Part shown: in pieces, positions 37,246 through 46,730 of the stretch
Numbering within the stretch: the stretch's first letter is position 1
Layout: every line of letters starts with the position of its first letter
NCBI RefSeq assembly: GCF_028618695.1
Contig: NZ_JAQIVI010000132.1
Span: 62,001 to 126,000 of the forward strand
Reading direction: 5' to 3'
From: Natrinema soli
GTDB lineage: Archaea > Halobacteriota > Halobacteria > Halobacteriales > Natrialbaceae
DNA: 64,000 nucleotides
Position numbers and translations under genes: made by a program
The notes under the pieces: generated by a model
Databases searched by the model: none
What the model saw: only the letters and a program-made list of their open reading frames with translations
Told to the model about the DNA's origin: nothing

Positions 37246-37528
37246 CTACACCTGCCTCGTTAGGGTATATATTTCTCACCAATAGAGGTAATGAATGGTA
37301 ATGCAACAGGGATCCAACATACCGAATGGCATGTATCTCGACGCGTTGTCTGCCCCCTGCCGTCACCCCACCTGCCCCTTCGATACGATAAATCCCGCTC
37401 GAGGGACCCGGTTCTCTTAGTCGGAAATCCGTTGGCGGTTACCTATTGCTTATTGATAACAAGTATCATTGTAGGGGCGCAGGGACTTGTTAAATAGCAC
37501 CTACCCATGTTCCCTGCTAGTGGACCTA

Positions 37529-37990
37529 TTAGAAATGATTTCTCATATTTGGGACCAGGAGTTGGTCGAGAGCGGTGTCGATCGCTGTCGTAAGCTCAGT
37601 AAGTGACCCAAAGGATCGGTTACTGAGAGCCGTTTGTAGTTTCCTCCAGCACTCTTCGATCGGATTTAGTTCGGGAGAGTACGCCGGTAACGTGACGAAC
37701 GCAAGGTCGTCACGGGCCGCCAGGTCCGTAACGGCCGACGCCTGAAAGTACGGTGCTCCATCGAGCACCACGATCAAATTATCTTTGAACTCTTTGCATA
37801 ACGCGAGACTGAAATGTTTGACGTGTTCGGCGGTCACGTGCTCTTTGAGCCGAGAGAAAAAGCGATCACCGTCCTCGGTGATCGCGCCCAAAAGGCACGT
37901 CCAGTCGTGTTGTCCGGATAATTCGATAGACAGCCGCGTGCCGCGAGGAAACCACGCGGCCCGACTTGGACGGATTTCTTGGTTTATGTG
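37529..37990 (-). pseudogene. IS630-family transposase, 5'-truncated (copy B)
   Basis: The minus strand keeps the catalytic half of an IS630 transposase in one open frame: 'RAAWFPRGTRLSIELSGQ', 'DWTCLLGAITEDGDRFFSRL', 'LIVVLDGAPYFQAS' with the second catalytic Asp, and 'LPAYSPELNPIEECWRKL' with the catalytic Glu. The N-terminal DNA-binding part is missing, so it is not a complete transposase. Unlike copies A and C it has Leu, not a stop, before DGAP. A ctagtggac sequence lies just beyond its 3' end (near 37518). Confidence 0.85.
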
Positions 37991-37997
37991 ATCCGCC

Positions 37998-38195
37998 AAC
38001 AGTGAGAGACAACCCTGCCGGACCTAACTGGTGAATCGCCAGCGTTCAAGACGGTCTGGGAACGATTGGAGGCGACAATTTCCGACCAAGGTTCGCGGTG
38101 GGCACGAACGATCTGGATGGAGGATGGGGCGCGTCGCAGCCAAGCCGCAGCTTTTTAACCAACACCACCCCGATTTGACTCGATTAGTTGGTTAA
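37998..38195 (+). pseudogene. C-terminal remnant of an unidentified haloarchaeal gene
   Basis: An open stretch with haloarchaeal character reads 'LPDLTGESPAFKTVWERLEA', 'ISDQGSRWARTIWMEDG' and, after a one-base slip near 38155, 'FNQHHPDLTRLVG' and TAA. It has no start and begins right at the truncated edge of IS630 copy B. Not recognised. Its last 40 bases form the inverted repeat described separately. Confidence 0.4.
38155..38195. repeat. Inverted repeat with TTAACCAAC arms
   Basis: The arms TTAACCAAC (38155-38163) and GTTGGTTAA (38187-38195) are exact complements, 23 bp apart, nearly the same geometry as the pair at 27380-27421. Confidence 0.55.
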
Positions 38196-38408
38196 CAGGG
38201 TCTTTCCGTAGCTCTACACAAGAGCGAGTCTTTCTGCGCCCGCCAAGGGACGGAGGCGCATTTCGATCTCCGTCGAATCATAACTGATCGATATCTCACG
38301 ACGGTCCTCAAGGAGGCCGAACGCGTCGCAGAACAACACGACCAGGTCGCTCGAGTAACGGACAAGCAGTTTGAGGAACGAGCAGGTCGTGGGGTTAGAT
38401 TGGAATGA
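38196..38408 (+). other. Open frame without start, possible gene remnant
   Basis: Seventy codons remain open directly after the TAA of the previous remnant and read, for example, 'CARQGTEAHFDLRRIITDRY' and 'LKEAERVAEQHDQVARVTDK'. Composition and charge look like real haloarchaeal coding sequence, but there is no start codon and no family was recognised. It overlaps the start of the IS6-type remnant by four bases. Confidence 0.3.
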
Positions 38409-39069
38409 TGCTCCCAGACCTTCTCAGCGAGTGCTACACGGCGGAATTTGGTGAATGTTGGGAGCGTGAGCGGACGGCGACGCCGGTCAGGATGTTCTCC
38501 GTCCAACTCCACACAACCAGTTATTTGATCCGAGAGACACAACCGATTCTTCGCTTAATTGGCGTAGTACGTTCTCATCAAGCGATCTGGCACTGGGTCC
38601 ATCGGCTGGCTGACAGCGTCCCAGACCCGCCGTCGCGGGTCACTATTGATGAGACCGGTGTCAAAATTAACGGCGACTGGTCTTGAGTGTACGCTACAAT
38701 CGATTCAGACTGACGGCTTATTCTTGATATTGCAGTGTTTGGACAACGGGGAACCGATCCAGCTGCTGCATTTCTGCACCGATTGACCGAGGAACACGAT
38801 CTCTCCAATCCCGCGTTTCTTGTTGATGGCTACGGCTATCTGACTGCCCTCTCTCGAGTAGGATTGAGCGGTCGGCTCGACTGCGTTGACCGAAACCTGA
38901 TCGAAAAGTGGTTTCACACTTAAAAATGAGAGTTGACCGTTTCTACAACTCCTGGGTGGGCAGTCGGGCGAGCGTTAGAGAAAGGCTTGATCAGTTCGTA
39001 CACTACTATAACACACAACGACCGCACCAATCACGCAACGGTCAGAAACCAGTAGAGGTGCTAAACTAG
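38405..39069 (+). pseudogene. IS6-family (haloarchaeal type) transposase, multiply broken
   Basis: The sequence follows an IS6-type transposase from 'MMLPDLLSECYTAEFGECWE' through 'SHQAIWHWVHRLADSVPDPP' and 'VTIDETGVKINGDWS' (first catalytic Asp). After that come a TGA, a second TGA, 'AVFGQRGTDPAAAFLHRL', 'AFLVDGYGYLTALSRVG' (second Asp), 'DRNLIEKWFHT' (Glu), a TAA with a one-base insertion, and 'MRVDRFYNSWVGSRASVRE' to 'RPHQSRNGQKPVEVLN'. At least three stops and one frameshift make it inactive. Confidence 0.85.
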
Positions 39070-39100
39070 ACAGTACCCATTCTCGAATTATGAAAAAATC

Positions 39101-39358
39101 GAAGATGATCTGCTCGTTGTGTGAGATGGAGCGCCGTTCTTTCAGGCGTCGGCCGTCACGGATCTGACGGCCCGTGACGGCCTCGTATTCATCACATTGC
39201 CGGCGTACTCTCTTGAACTAAACCCGGTCGAAAAGTGCTGGCGACAACTGCAAGCGACTCTCAGTAACCGATTCTTTGAGTCACTTACTGAGCTTACAAC
39301 AGCGATCGACAACACCCTCGACCAACTCTCGGTCCCAAAGATGAGTAATTATTTCTAA
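39101..39358 (+). pseudogene. IS630-family transposase C-terminal fragment (copy C)
   Basis: This plus-strand fragment reads 'DDLLVV', TGA, 'DGAPFFQASAVTDLTARDG', 'TLPAYSLELNPVEKCWRQLQ' and ends 'TLDQLSVPKMSNYF' at 39358. It is the catalytic tail of an IS630 transposase, close to copies A and B. The TGA before DGAP is at exactly the codon where copy A also has TGA. It begins about 30 bp after the IS6-type remnant. The next 200 bp (39359-39565) show no gene. Confidence 0.85.
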
Positions 39359-39565
39359 TGACTACTATAGCAGACACTGAGTAGCCCGGTCTTTTCCCTG
39401 ACCTCATTCGTATAGATAGGCGAGTAGGTAGATGACCACCACTCCCGCAGCCAGGACTAGCGCCCCCTCAAGAGGGTACACGACCGACCCCTTTTCGTAG
39501 TAAGGTATAACGGGAAGTCGTTCTCCCCAGTATCCCCCACTCGAGAGATGGGTCTCTGAGTACTA

Positions 39566-40936
39566 TTACGACTCTCCCGGTGGATTTTCATACTCAAAAT
39601 AGAACTCGGGGAGATAACCGCCACTATCCAGCGGATCACCCAATCCAAGGGTCGACGCCGTCACTGTAGGGTCTGTATAGGTCGTTCCCTCTACATTGAG
39701 GGTTCCGTTCGTCCCGATGAGGAACTCGTCGTTATTGACTGATAGAATCCGAGCGGTGCTGGCGTCTGGAAGCGTCAACGTTGCGCCGTTGTCCGTGTTC
39801 CCAGGCGGTGACACACCGACCATTTCCGGTGTGTTGGCACTATCGTCGTGGAAATACACATCCGAAAATGTGATTTGAGGGGTGGGTGTAGTCGCACTAC
39901 CCGATTGGTTCATCCGAACGGGGAGTGAGTTCCCGCTTTGGATGTCAAGGACGCATTTGTCGAACGTGACCTCTTCGACGTTCGTCCGCAACTGAATGGC
40001 GTTTCCTCCCCAGTCGTTACCCGCTGCTCGGATGGTTAGGCCAATAACATCGATATTCGCGCCCTCGTTGACCACAAGCGGCGTTCCGACGTGGTCGCCG
40101 GGAATCGGATCAATGACCTCTGTCGTGCCGCCGATAATCGTGTGATTCTCAGAGACTCGCATTCCACCTCTAGCGTTGTTTTTGGCGTGGCAGTCCCACA
40201 ATATCACTTCGCCATCGGCGTCGCTTGAATGGACGTAAAACCCGTTGTCGAAGAAGCCTTCGGCGGTACACTCCTTCCAGACGTGCAAGCCGTGAGATGC
40301 CCAATCACAATTTGGCCCGATCGCGTGGTCGTCGGTCGTGCCGAGTTCCGCCGACATGTCTGTCCCTCCGTCGGGGAATTCGCACCGATGCATGAACGCC
40401 GTCGCGCCCTCGTCGACCTGGACCAAGAACGTGTATCTATTTCCGACCGTCTCGTAGCCGCTACCAAGGTTCTGCCACCGATGGCGCTGTCCCTCGAGTC
40501 TGACATCCTCAATCCACGCGGCGTTTGATATGCCACTCGAAACGAGAATACACACGTCGGTCGATCCCGAAGCCGGATCTTCCGTGATGTCGAACGTGAC
40601 GCCCTCCATCGCGAGTTCGGAGACGTTCGTGATGTTGAATAGATTCTCGAGGCCAGTCCCGACGTAGTGGATCCGTGCGTTATCACCAACGATCCCAACG
40701 ACGTTGCCCTGTGCCGTGACCTCCGATGAAATTTCGTAGGTCCCGCTGCCGAGTTCAACGATCGTATCCTGCCCGCTGGCTTCTCGGATCCGCTCACCGA
40801 GGTCGCCGCTGCGGCCGTCGTAGCTCGTTGCATCAAGCCGGTTTGGATACTTCGCACGGAGGTCGGGTTTATTCTCCCATAAATCACGGGCGTCGGTGGG
40901 GACCTCTGAAGCCAAGTTGTAGTTGCTCTCGTCCAC
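39566..40936 (-). CDS. Parallel beta-helix (pectate-lyase-like fold) protein
   Basis: This 456-residue protein consists largely of short repeated strand-and-turn units, for example 'GVTFDITEDPASGSTDVCIL', 'DGEVILWDCHAKNNARGGMRV' and 'DVIGLTIRAAGNDWGGNAIQL', the pattern of a right-handed parallel beta-helix as in polysaccharide lyases and viral tail spikes. No signal peptide is visible. The start is GTG 40936, supported by GGGAGG nine bases before it. A short unknown frame ends 28 bp upstream on the same strand. The substrate is unknown; a viral or plasmid surface protein is an alternative. Confidence 0.75.
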   Translation of the reverse strand: MDESNYNLASEVPTDARDLWENKPDLRAKYPNRLDATSYDGRSGDLGERIREASGQDTIVELGSGTYEISSEVTAQGNVVGIVGDNARIHYVGTGLENLFNITNVSELAMEGVTFDITEDPASGSTDVCILVSSGISNAAWIEDVRLEGQRHRWQNLGSGYETVGNRYTFLVQVDEGATAFMHRCEFPDGGTDMSAELGTTDDHAIGPNCDWASHGLHVWKECTAEGFFDNGFYVHSSDADGEVILWDCHAKNNARGGMRVSENHTIIGGTTEVIDPIPGDHVGTPLVVNEGANIDVIGLTIRAAGNDWGGNAIQLRTNVEEVTFDKCVLDIQSGNSLPVRMNQSGSATTPTPQITFSDVYFHDDSANTPEMVGVSPPGNTDNGATLTLPDASTARILSVNNDEFLIGTNGTLNVEGTTYTDPTVTASTLGLGDPLDSGGYLPEFYFEYENPPGES

Positions 40937-40964
40937 GATGTTTGCCTCCCAGACGTCTCGAGTG

Positions 40965-41477
40965 TTACTGAACGATTTCGTGATCGTTCGCAGTGGTCGT
41001 CTCCTGACCGGTCATCTCACTGACCGCAGATCCCATTCCAATCAAGTAATTGTTGACCACTCGAGCGTAAACGTATACTGCTGGATAGTTCCACGGCGGG
41101 GTTGCCGGGCCGGAATCGTTGACGTAGTCGGATCCCTCGATCACCAACCGTTCAATTGACGTCCATCTCCTACGCAAGAGCGACTCGGGAAAGTCCTTGT
41201 CGGTCCTAGTTAACCAACAGCTGCCGATGACACCCCCGATCGTTGGGTAGGCGGTCACTCCTCGAATATTTCTCAAGACGAACGCCGTCGGTGGTATATC
41301 GAGTCCGAAGCGCGTGACGATGCTGTACAAGATGCGCTTGAGACCGTTAGAACGTGAGACGCTGGTCAATCCTTGCCCCACCAGCGGAGTCTTGTCATCA
41401 ACGGAGCCTCTCGGTAGGATTGCTCGTCTTCGACGTATTTGACCAGCTTGTTCTGTCAGAGGAGACCGACGGGACAC
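40965..41477 (-). CDS. Hypothetical protein, weakly supported
   Basis: An open frame of 170 residues ends 28 bp before the beta-helix gene. The second half ('GPATPPWNYPAVYVYARVV', 'NYLIGMGSAVSEMTG') looks more protein-like than the basic first 50 residues, so the true start may be internal. No family was recognised. It contains the third, imperfect TTAACCAAC repeat. Confidence 0.35.
   Translation of the reverse strand: MSRRSPLTEQAGQIRRRRAILPRGSVDDKTPLVGQGLTSVSRSNGLKRILYSIVTRFGLDIPPTAFVLRNIRGVTAYPTIGGVIGSCWLTRTDKDFPESLLRRRWTSIERLVIEGSDYVNDSGPATPPWNYPAVYVYARVVNNYLIGMGSAVSEMTGQETTTANDHEIVQ
41210..41250. repeat. Imperfect third copy of the TTAACCAAC inverted repeat
   Basis: TTAACCAACA at 41210-41219 is followed after 22 bp by gttgggta, which matches the expected second arm only in part. 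The spacing agrees with the copies at 27380 and 38155. Confidence 0.3.
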
Positions 41478-41963
41478 ACGTCGGGATCTGCACGGACTGT
41501 GCCGAAGCGCACCTTCAGAAGAAAGGCCTGCTTTAGATGTCTACTCTTTTCCCGTACTCGGCTGAGACGCATCAACCGGGTTTTAGACGCATAGGGGTAG
41601 GTGCAAGCAGGGAAAACCAGGTTCCGCGAGCGGGATCTATCGTATCGAAAGGGCAGGCGGGGTGGGATGATGGCAGGCGGTGCAGGACAACACGTCGGGA
41701 TATCATTCAGTGCGATGGATCACCTTCCATGGTATCATTGATCACTACCATAGGTAATAAATTTACACTCTAACGAGTCAGGTGTAGGCAGAACGGGAGC
41801 TCAAACTCCCAAAACGGAACAGCGGAGCGCCCGGCGTCGCGTGGGCAACGACTGGCGCCGGACGGGATGAGCGGACGTCGCGCATGGCCACGCGACAGTC
41901 GTGATGATCCCGACTGCTGATACGTACTCTATGGCCCGATATTGGGGGATTGAAAACGCCCGC

Positions 41964-42266
41964 CTAGATGACTGGGGGTCGGCGGGCACGTCGCGTGTGG
42001 GGGAACGCGACAGTCGAATCGAGGGTCGCTATCCTGTTGAGTTCACCGCCAACAGAAATTGGTGGGTAATCGGTAGGAAAACTCAACCAACGGGAGGCCC
42101 GACGGCGGGAGGGGGAGCCCGCCGCCGGACAGGTACCTGCTTCGGGGGGCTGATTCTCTTCCCCGTCAGCAGAGTGATCTTGCCCGTTAGTAGGAGTCTC
42201 CTTAGTACTGCATCCAGACAGTCCCACGATGAGAGGTAGCGTTGAGAGTACCTTTCGCCGGTTCAT
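41964..42266 (-). pseudogene. Truncated lipoprotein gene
   Basis: The minus-strand frame begins MNRRKVLSTLPLIVGLSGC, a twin-arginine signal with a lipobox Cys at residue 19, followed by a polar acidic linker ('TKETPTNGQDHSADGEEN') as in haloarchaeal lipoproteins. After about residue 45 the sequence turns basic and disordered, so the frame is probably shifted and no folded domain remains. The flanking stretches 41478-41963 and 42267-42632 show no genes. Confidence 0.55.
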
Positions 42267-42665
42267 AGAAAGGTGTGGGTGGAGGGAAATAAAGTGCCTT
42301 CTCTATCGTCTCATCGTTAAGTAAACGCCCTGTACTTGCCGTTTGTCGAGTAGTCACAGAGAAAGGGAATGGGAACTTTTCTATGACACCCTGTCACGAG
42401 GTAAAAATGACACCAAATCGTGGGGTAACTTCGCCAGAGTCGACCAGCGCCCGCACGAACACACCGCACGTGGTGTTGTTCCACCCTTGAAGAGCTCACT
42501 ACTGGTCCGTCAAGATCGACGAAGCCGACGAATACACCGTCGCCGGGAGTACGCGCGAGCCCGTGGCCGTGGCAGGGACGGGCTACTAACAGTAGCTACG
42601 CTATCCTGCTACCAAAAGGATCGTCAGTAGGTATGTTTATATGGAGTAATATAGGAATAGCGATT

Positions 42666-44057
42666 ATGGAATTGGTCTCAAAACTTGCTGAATATCGCCA
42701 AGTCTTATCTAAAAAGCGCCTCCGAGTATGTTTTACTATTATTATTCTTTTTGCATCATTATTTTTGATTGGTGCAAATAACGCCTCGTCAAGAGAGCCC
42801 TATATGCAGTTCCAAACACAAGCAGACCTGCCGAGGGAGGAACAAACGCCTGTAGCTGATTCGAGAAGCGGGATAACAGTCGTAACTTCCCACGAACAAG
42901 GAAATATTATTGCTTTGCGGCCGGATGGAACAAATCTGTACTACAACGACTCGCATGATGGGTATTGGGATGTCGACCCCAGTCCCAAGGGAGAAAAGAC
43001 AGTCATGTATCCCGCAACCGATGAAGTCCATGATACGTCGGTTTGTAAGCCGGTTAAGGGTGACACCTGCATTAGGCAAATGATTGAACGTGTGAACCTA
43101 ACAACCGGTGAGACTACCACATTATATTCGCGGATTGACCCACAATATCATAACAGTGAATGGCATGATGTCGACCGAATCAACGAATCGCACTACATTG
43201 TGGCTGATATGTATTCGGACGAGGTTTTCATCGTCGACGTAAATAACGGTATTGTTGAGTGGGAATGGAGTTTACAGAACCACTTTTCTCTAAAGACCGG
43301 GGGCGACTACTCGGAAGACTGGGCTCACTTGAACGATGTCGAAGTGCTCGAGGATGGCCGAATTATGCTCAGCCCTCGTAATCACGATCAGGTGCTATTC
43401 CTGGAGCCGGGCGAAGGCGTCATCGACAACTGGACGATTGGTAAAGATGGAGAACACAGTACACTATATGAGCAGCACAACCCCGACTATATCCCCGAAT
43501 CAGATGGTGGGCCTGCTGTGGCGATCGCTGATTCAGAGAATAACCGGATTGTGGAGTATCACCGCTCTTCGGGTGGGGACTGGGAACAAGCCTGGGAGTG
43601 GCAAGACAGCCGTATTCAATGGCCACGTGACGCAGATCGATTACCAAACGGAAATACTCTGATTACCGATACGCATGGGAACAGAGTGTTGGAAATAAAC
43701 CAACAGGGCGATATTGTCTGGGATTTCGACTTTACAGCAGGATATGAGGCGGAGCGATTAGGTACAGGTGACGAAAGCGAAGGCGGGCCGAGTGCTCAGG
43801 AGGCAGGCCTGCCCTCTCGAACGTCAAATGGAGACACCAGTATTTCTTCCGAAGAATCGGCCACCCAAATTAATAACGGTATCAAAGGCCTGCTCCCGAA
43901 TAAGATCGTCAATGGCTTGGCTAACGCAACTCCCTCGTGGCTTGGCTTCTTGGACTTGATCGTCTTGTCTGCTGGTATGTTAACCGCCGTATTTTGGGGC
44001 GGATTAGAACTGTGGTGGGCTCCGTGGACAATTCAACGTCCGGTCGTCCGAAAATGA
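42666..44057 (+). CDS. Membrane-anchored arylsulfotransferase-like beta-propeller protein
   Basis: This 463-residue protein has an N-terminal membrane segment ('VCFTIIILFASLFLIGAN'). A large outside domain follows with repeated propeller-like blades ('GNIIALRPDGTNLYYNDSH', 'EWHDVDRINESHYIVADM', 'WAHLNDVEVLEDGRIMLSPR', 'WPRDADRLPNGNTLITDTHG'), and a C-terminal membrane segment ('WLGFLDLIVLSAGMLTAVF'). The His/Asn-containing blade motifs match the arylsulfotransferase (ASST) family. ATG 42666 precedes the membrane segment; an upstream ATG at 42633 is possible. The gene is visibly AT-richer than its surroundings, suggesting recent transfer. Sulfotransferase activity is unproven for such haloarchaeal proteins. 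Confidence 0.72.
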   Translation: MELVSKLAEYRQVLSKKRLRVCFTIIILFASLFLIGANNASSREPYMQFQTQADLPREEQTPVADSRSGITVVTSHEQGNIIALRPDGTNLYYNDSHDGYWDVDPSPKGEKTVMYPATDEVHDTSVCKPVKGDTCIRQMIERVNLTTGETTTLYSRIDPQYHNSEWHDVDRINESHYIVADMYSDEVFIVDVNNGIVEWEWSLQNHFSLKTGGDYSEDWAHLNDVEVLEDGRIMLSPRNHDQVLFLEPGEGVIDNWTIGKDGEHSTLYEQHNPDYIPESDGGPAVAIADSENNRIVEYHRSSGGDWEQAWEWQDSRIQWPRDADRLPNGNTLITDTHGNRVLEINQQGDIVWDFDFTAGYEAERLGTGDESEGGPSAQEAGLPSRTSNGDTSISSEESATQINNGIKGLLPNKIVNGLANATPSWLGFLDLIVLSAGMLTAVFWGGLELWWAPWTIQRPVVRK

Positions 44058-44393
44058 GGAGTAAGCGGTTATCTATCGCAGGGTGTCGTTCCGGTCAATC
44101 ACCTCCGCGCCGCTCAAGATCAACTGCGAGCGCCCTGACTCACTGTTCGCATCGTTCGCCCGGCCACGTGCCAGCAGACAGGGTCGCGCAGTCTCCGGGT
44201 GGAGCTGGCCGCGAGCACACGATCGGCATTGGCAGAGATCGTGACTCTAGCGGCGAGACGACTCCTAACTCAATCAGTTGCCGAAACATACTGCCGAACG
44301 CTGGCTGAGCAGAGTACATACCTCCAGATTAGCGGCGTTTCAGTGTAACTATACGAGATTCCACATTATTGTACAAGAGCGACTCCGCGTGGC

Positions 44394-44534
44394 TCAGGCT
44401 GGCTGGGTGTCTAGGATGGTCACCCAGTGAGTCGGATTGTCTGCCTCGTGGTTGCTGGCAGCCCAGTTCGCATCGGCCCACTCCGTGAACGTCTGATCTA
44501 ACTCACACGTGTCACACCGTAATTCGTATGACAT
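44394..44534 (-). CDS. Small protein with one Cys pair
   Basis: A 46-residue frame begins MSYELRCDTCELDQTFTEWA and continues 'ADNPTHWVTILDTQPA'. The CxxC near the start and a later His suggest a zinc-binding mini-protein of the kind common in haloarchaea. Amino-acid use is haloarchaeal. It stands alone in an otherwise gene-poor stretch (44058-45127). Function unknown. Confidence 0.55.
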   Translation of the reverse strand: MSYELRCDTCELDQTFTEWADANWAASNHEADNPTHWVTILDTQPA

Positions 44535-44727
44535 ATGCCCACATTCAACAGTGACCTGCTTAACAGTACCCCAGTGTCACCGCTGGTCATGATCTCCTTC
44601 TCGAGATCTATGGTAGCATCTGAGAACCTATCCTCGTCCTCGAAGAACCGCGCTCAGTTCAGCCTCAATCTAGCAGTGCCGGACAAACGATCTCGCCAAG
44701 TCGAGGACAAAAGAAGTTGACAAATCG

Positions 44728-44889
44728 ATGGATACGCTGTTCCCGCAGACGGGCTCGAATCTCTGCCGTGTCTGTGCCGAACCCGTCGTCGACGGTCGCT
44801 GGAACTACTGTTCGGAGCGCTGTCGAAATATCGCGAACGCCGTTTCCCGACCTCGAGGGGCTGGCGACGGGCTCAAGCAGTACTATTAG
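44728..44889 (+). CDS. Small zinc-finger protein, possibly a truncated HNH-type nuclease
   Basis: A 53-residue frame begins MDTLFPQTGSNLCRVCAEPV and has a second Cys pair in 'WNYCSERCRNIAN'. This two-knuckle layout resembles the N-terminal zinc region of some haloarchaeal HNH endonucleases, but the HNH core does not follow, so it is either a stand-alone small protein or a truncated gene. Confidence 0.5.
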   Translation: MDTLFPQTGSNLCRVCAEPVVDGRWNYCSERCRNIANAVSRPRGAGDGLKQYY

Positions 44890-45127
44890 CACCAGTCCGG
44901 GAAGTGACGGGCGGTTTTGATCGATGTCCCCCGAACGTCGTCCCCGCCAATGCCGTATGTCGCCAGTACGACCGTTCTCCTGACCGCAACCGAGACGATA
45001 CGTTACGCTTTCCGACTGATCGCCGACTGTACCCTCGGTACGGCTGATCTATTCGACCATTTCCAATAGTTCCACCAGTTTTATAGACCGTATTACTACC
45101 GGATTCTCCTCCGAACGGCCGGTCGCG

Positions 45128-46054
45128 ATGAAACGATATTCGAACGCAGTCGTAACCGCGACAGTCGCAGCGATTCTCGCACTGAGCATGATCGGCGTCG
45201 GGGCCGCAGCACCCGTCCACGGATCGTCCGCGACCGATACGATGGACACTGAGTCCGTGGTTTCAGGGACAGAAACCGTCACGCAATCGGAGAGCGTGAC
45301 AACGGTAAGTACGCATACCGAGACTGGCACTGAGAGCGTCGATACGGGCGCGTCCGGAGACGACGCCCTTGAGTCGGTGCCGACCGATCTCCGGTCGGGT
45401 CTGGACGCGGACCTGCCCGGTTCGACGTTCCTCGAGGACCTGCTCGACGACCTCGGAGAGAGCGACGATTCTGTCAGTGACAGTGACGATTCAGACGGTA
45501 ACGAAACGACCGAAACCGGTGATGACGAACCCGACGAGAGCACCGGTGACGGTGACGAATCCGATGAGGGTGCCGAAGACGAAACGACCGACGATAGCCT
45601 TGACAGGAGTCAGGTCGAACGAGATATTCATGAAGCAGTAAACGAGGAACGGACGGCCCGCGGTCTCGAGCCACTCTCGTTCGACACCGAACTCCGCGAC
45701 ATCGCTCGCGGCCACAGCGAGGACATGGCCGAGCGCGGCTACTTCTCGCACGTCGACCCCGAGGGGAACGATTTCGCCGACAGGTACGACGCGGCGGGCT
45801 ACGAGTGCAGGGCGAACGGGTACACCGGGGGTGAGAACATCGCCCAGACGTGGTACGATACGCCGGTACGGACCGACGGCGGGGAAACCGTCCAGTACGA
45901 GACCGAACGCGAACTCGCGAACGGCATCGTCGACCAGTGGATGAACTCGTCGGGCCACCGCGAAAACATCCTCGCGACCCAGTGGGAGAACGAGGGTATC
46001 GGCGTCTACGTCACTGACGACGGCCGAGTGTACGCCACGCAGAACTTCTGTTGA
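45128..46054 (+). CDS. Secreted CAP-domain (SCP/PR-1-like) protein
   Basis: This 308-residue protein starts with a signal-like segment 'VVTATVAAILALSMIGVGAA', followed by an acidic Ser/Thr/Asp/Glu-rich linker of about 130 residues and a C-terminal CAP domain. The domain shows 'IHEAVNEERTARGLEPLSF', 'ARGHSEDMAERGYFSHVDP', 'GYTGGENIAQTWYDTPV', 'IVDQWMNSSGHRENILAT' and 'GIGVYVTDDGRVYATQNF'. Conserved His and Glu of the CAP cavity are present. It is exported, probably by Sec, and may stay at the cell surface. CAP proteins have varied or unknown activities. Confidence 0.85.
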   Translation: MKRYSNAVVTATVAAILALSMIGVGAAAPVHGSSATDTMDTESVVSGTETVTQSESVTTVSTHTETGTESVDTGASGDDALESVPTDLRSGLDADLPGSTFLEDLLDDLGESDDSVSDSDDSDGNETTETGDDEPDESTGDGDESDEGAEDETTDDSLDRSQVERDIHEAVNEERTARGLEPLSFDTELRDIARGHSEDMAERGYFSHVDPEGNDFADRYDAAGYECRANGYTGGENIAQTWYDTPVRTDGGETVQYETERELANGIVDQWMNSSGHRENILATQWENEGIGVYVTDDGRVYATQNFC

Positions 46055-46097
46055 GTACCGCCAGCGGGCGCGACTCCCCGTCAGTCGGACTGTTTTT

Positions 46098-46436
46098 TCA
46101 GCCCCGTCCGTGCTGGATCAGACACTTCGGAAGGCCGATCAACTCGACCGGTTCGAAGTTATCGGGCGAGTAGACCACCATCTGGCCCTTCTCCATGTAG
46201 GGGACGTTAGACTCGAGATTGCTCGGAATGTTCACGCTCTTGATGGCGTCCTCGTCGCCGAGATTCAGCACGACGGTGGAGTTGATTTGCTTGAAGACGG
46301 CGTCGTGGATGTCCTGTGGGACCTGCGTGATCAGAAAGAGGCCGAGGCGCTCTTTCCGGCCCTGAGTGACCATGCGATCGCTAACCGCGGCCCGCTTGAA
46401 GAAACTGACTGCTTCAGGGTCGGTTCCAGCGCTCAT
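46098..46436 (-). pseudogene. C-terminal fragment of a HerA-like ATPase
   Basis: This 112-residue frame carries the end of a HerA/VirB4-type ATPase: 'GRKERLGLFLITQVPQDIHD', 'FKQINSTVVLNLGDEDAI', 'MEKGQMVVYSPDNFEPVEL'. The N-terminal domain and Walker motifs, expected on the right-hand side, are absent, so it is a remnant. The region 46437-46730 contains nothing recognisable. Confidence 0.75.
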
Positions 46437-46730
46437 CGGTCGGCCCCCGCGATGGACGCGCCCGCGTTCTCGAGGGGCCGTACCCTAGATTCGGCTGCGA
46501 CCGTTCTTCCTGCTTCTCGTCGACGAGTCGTCTGCTCGACCGTCGTTGGTGTCGGGTCTGACACACGTCCGTACCCCATGATCGGTCTGTTAAGAGTTGT
46601 GGCGGACGTGATGCGCTGGCCGTCCGATTACGTCGCTCACCGGGGACGGATGATGGCTCAGGTCTCGAGCGGTGGCTCGCGTCAGTGGTTCACGAGCGGG
46701 TGACCGTAGCTGTGGATTCCAACTGACGAG

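Noticed and set aside
39101..39358. TGA read as selenocysteine in the IS630 copies
   Set aside because: The codon replaces Leu, no selenocysteine element is visible, and the copies carry other truncations or shifts.
39566..46436. Possible integrated virus (beta-helix protein plus HerA-like fragment)
   Set aside because: No capsid, terminase, integrase or attachment site was seen, and the HerA piece is a lone fragment.
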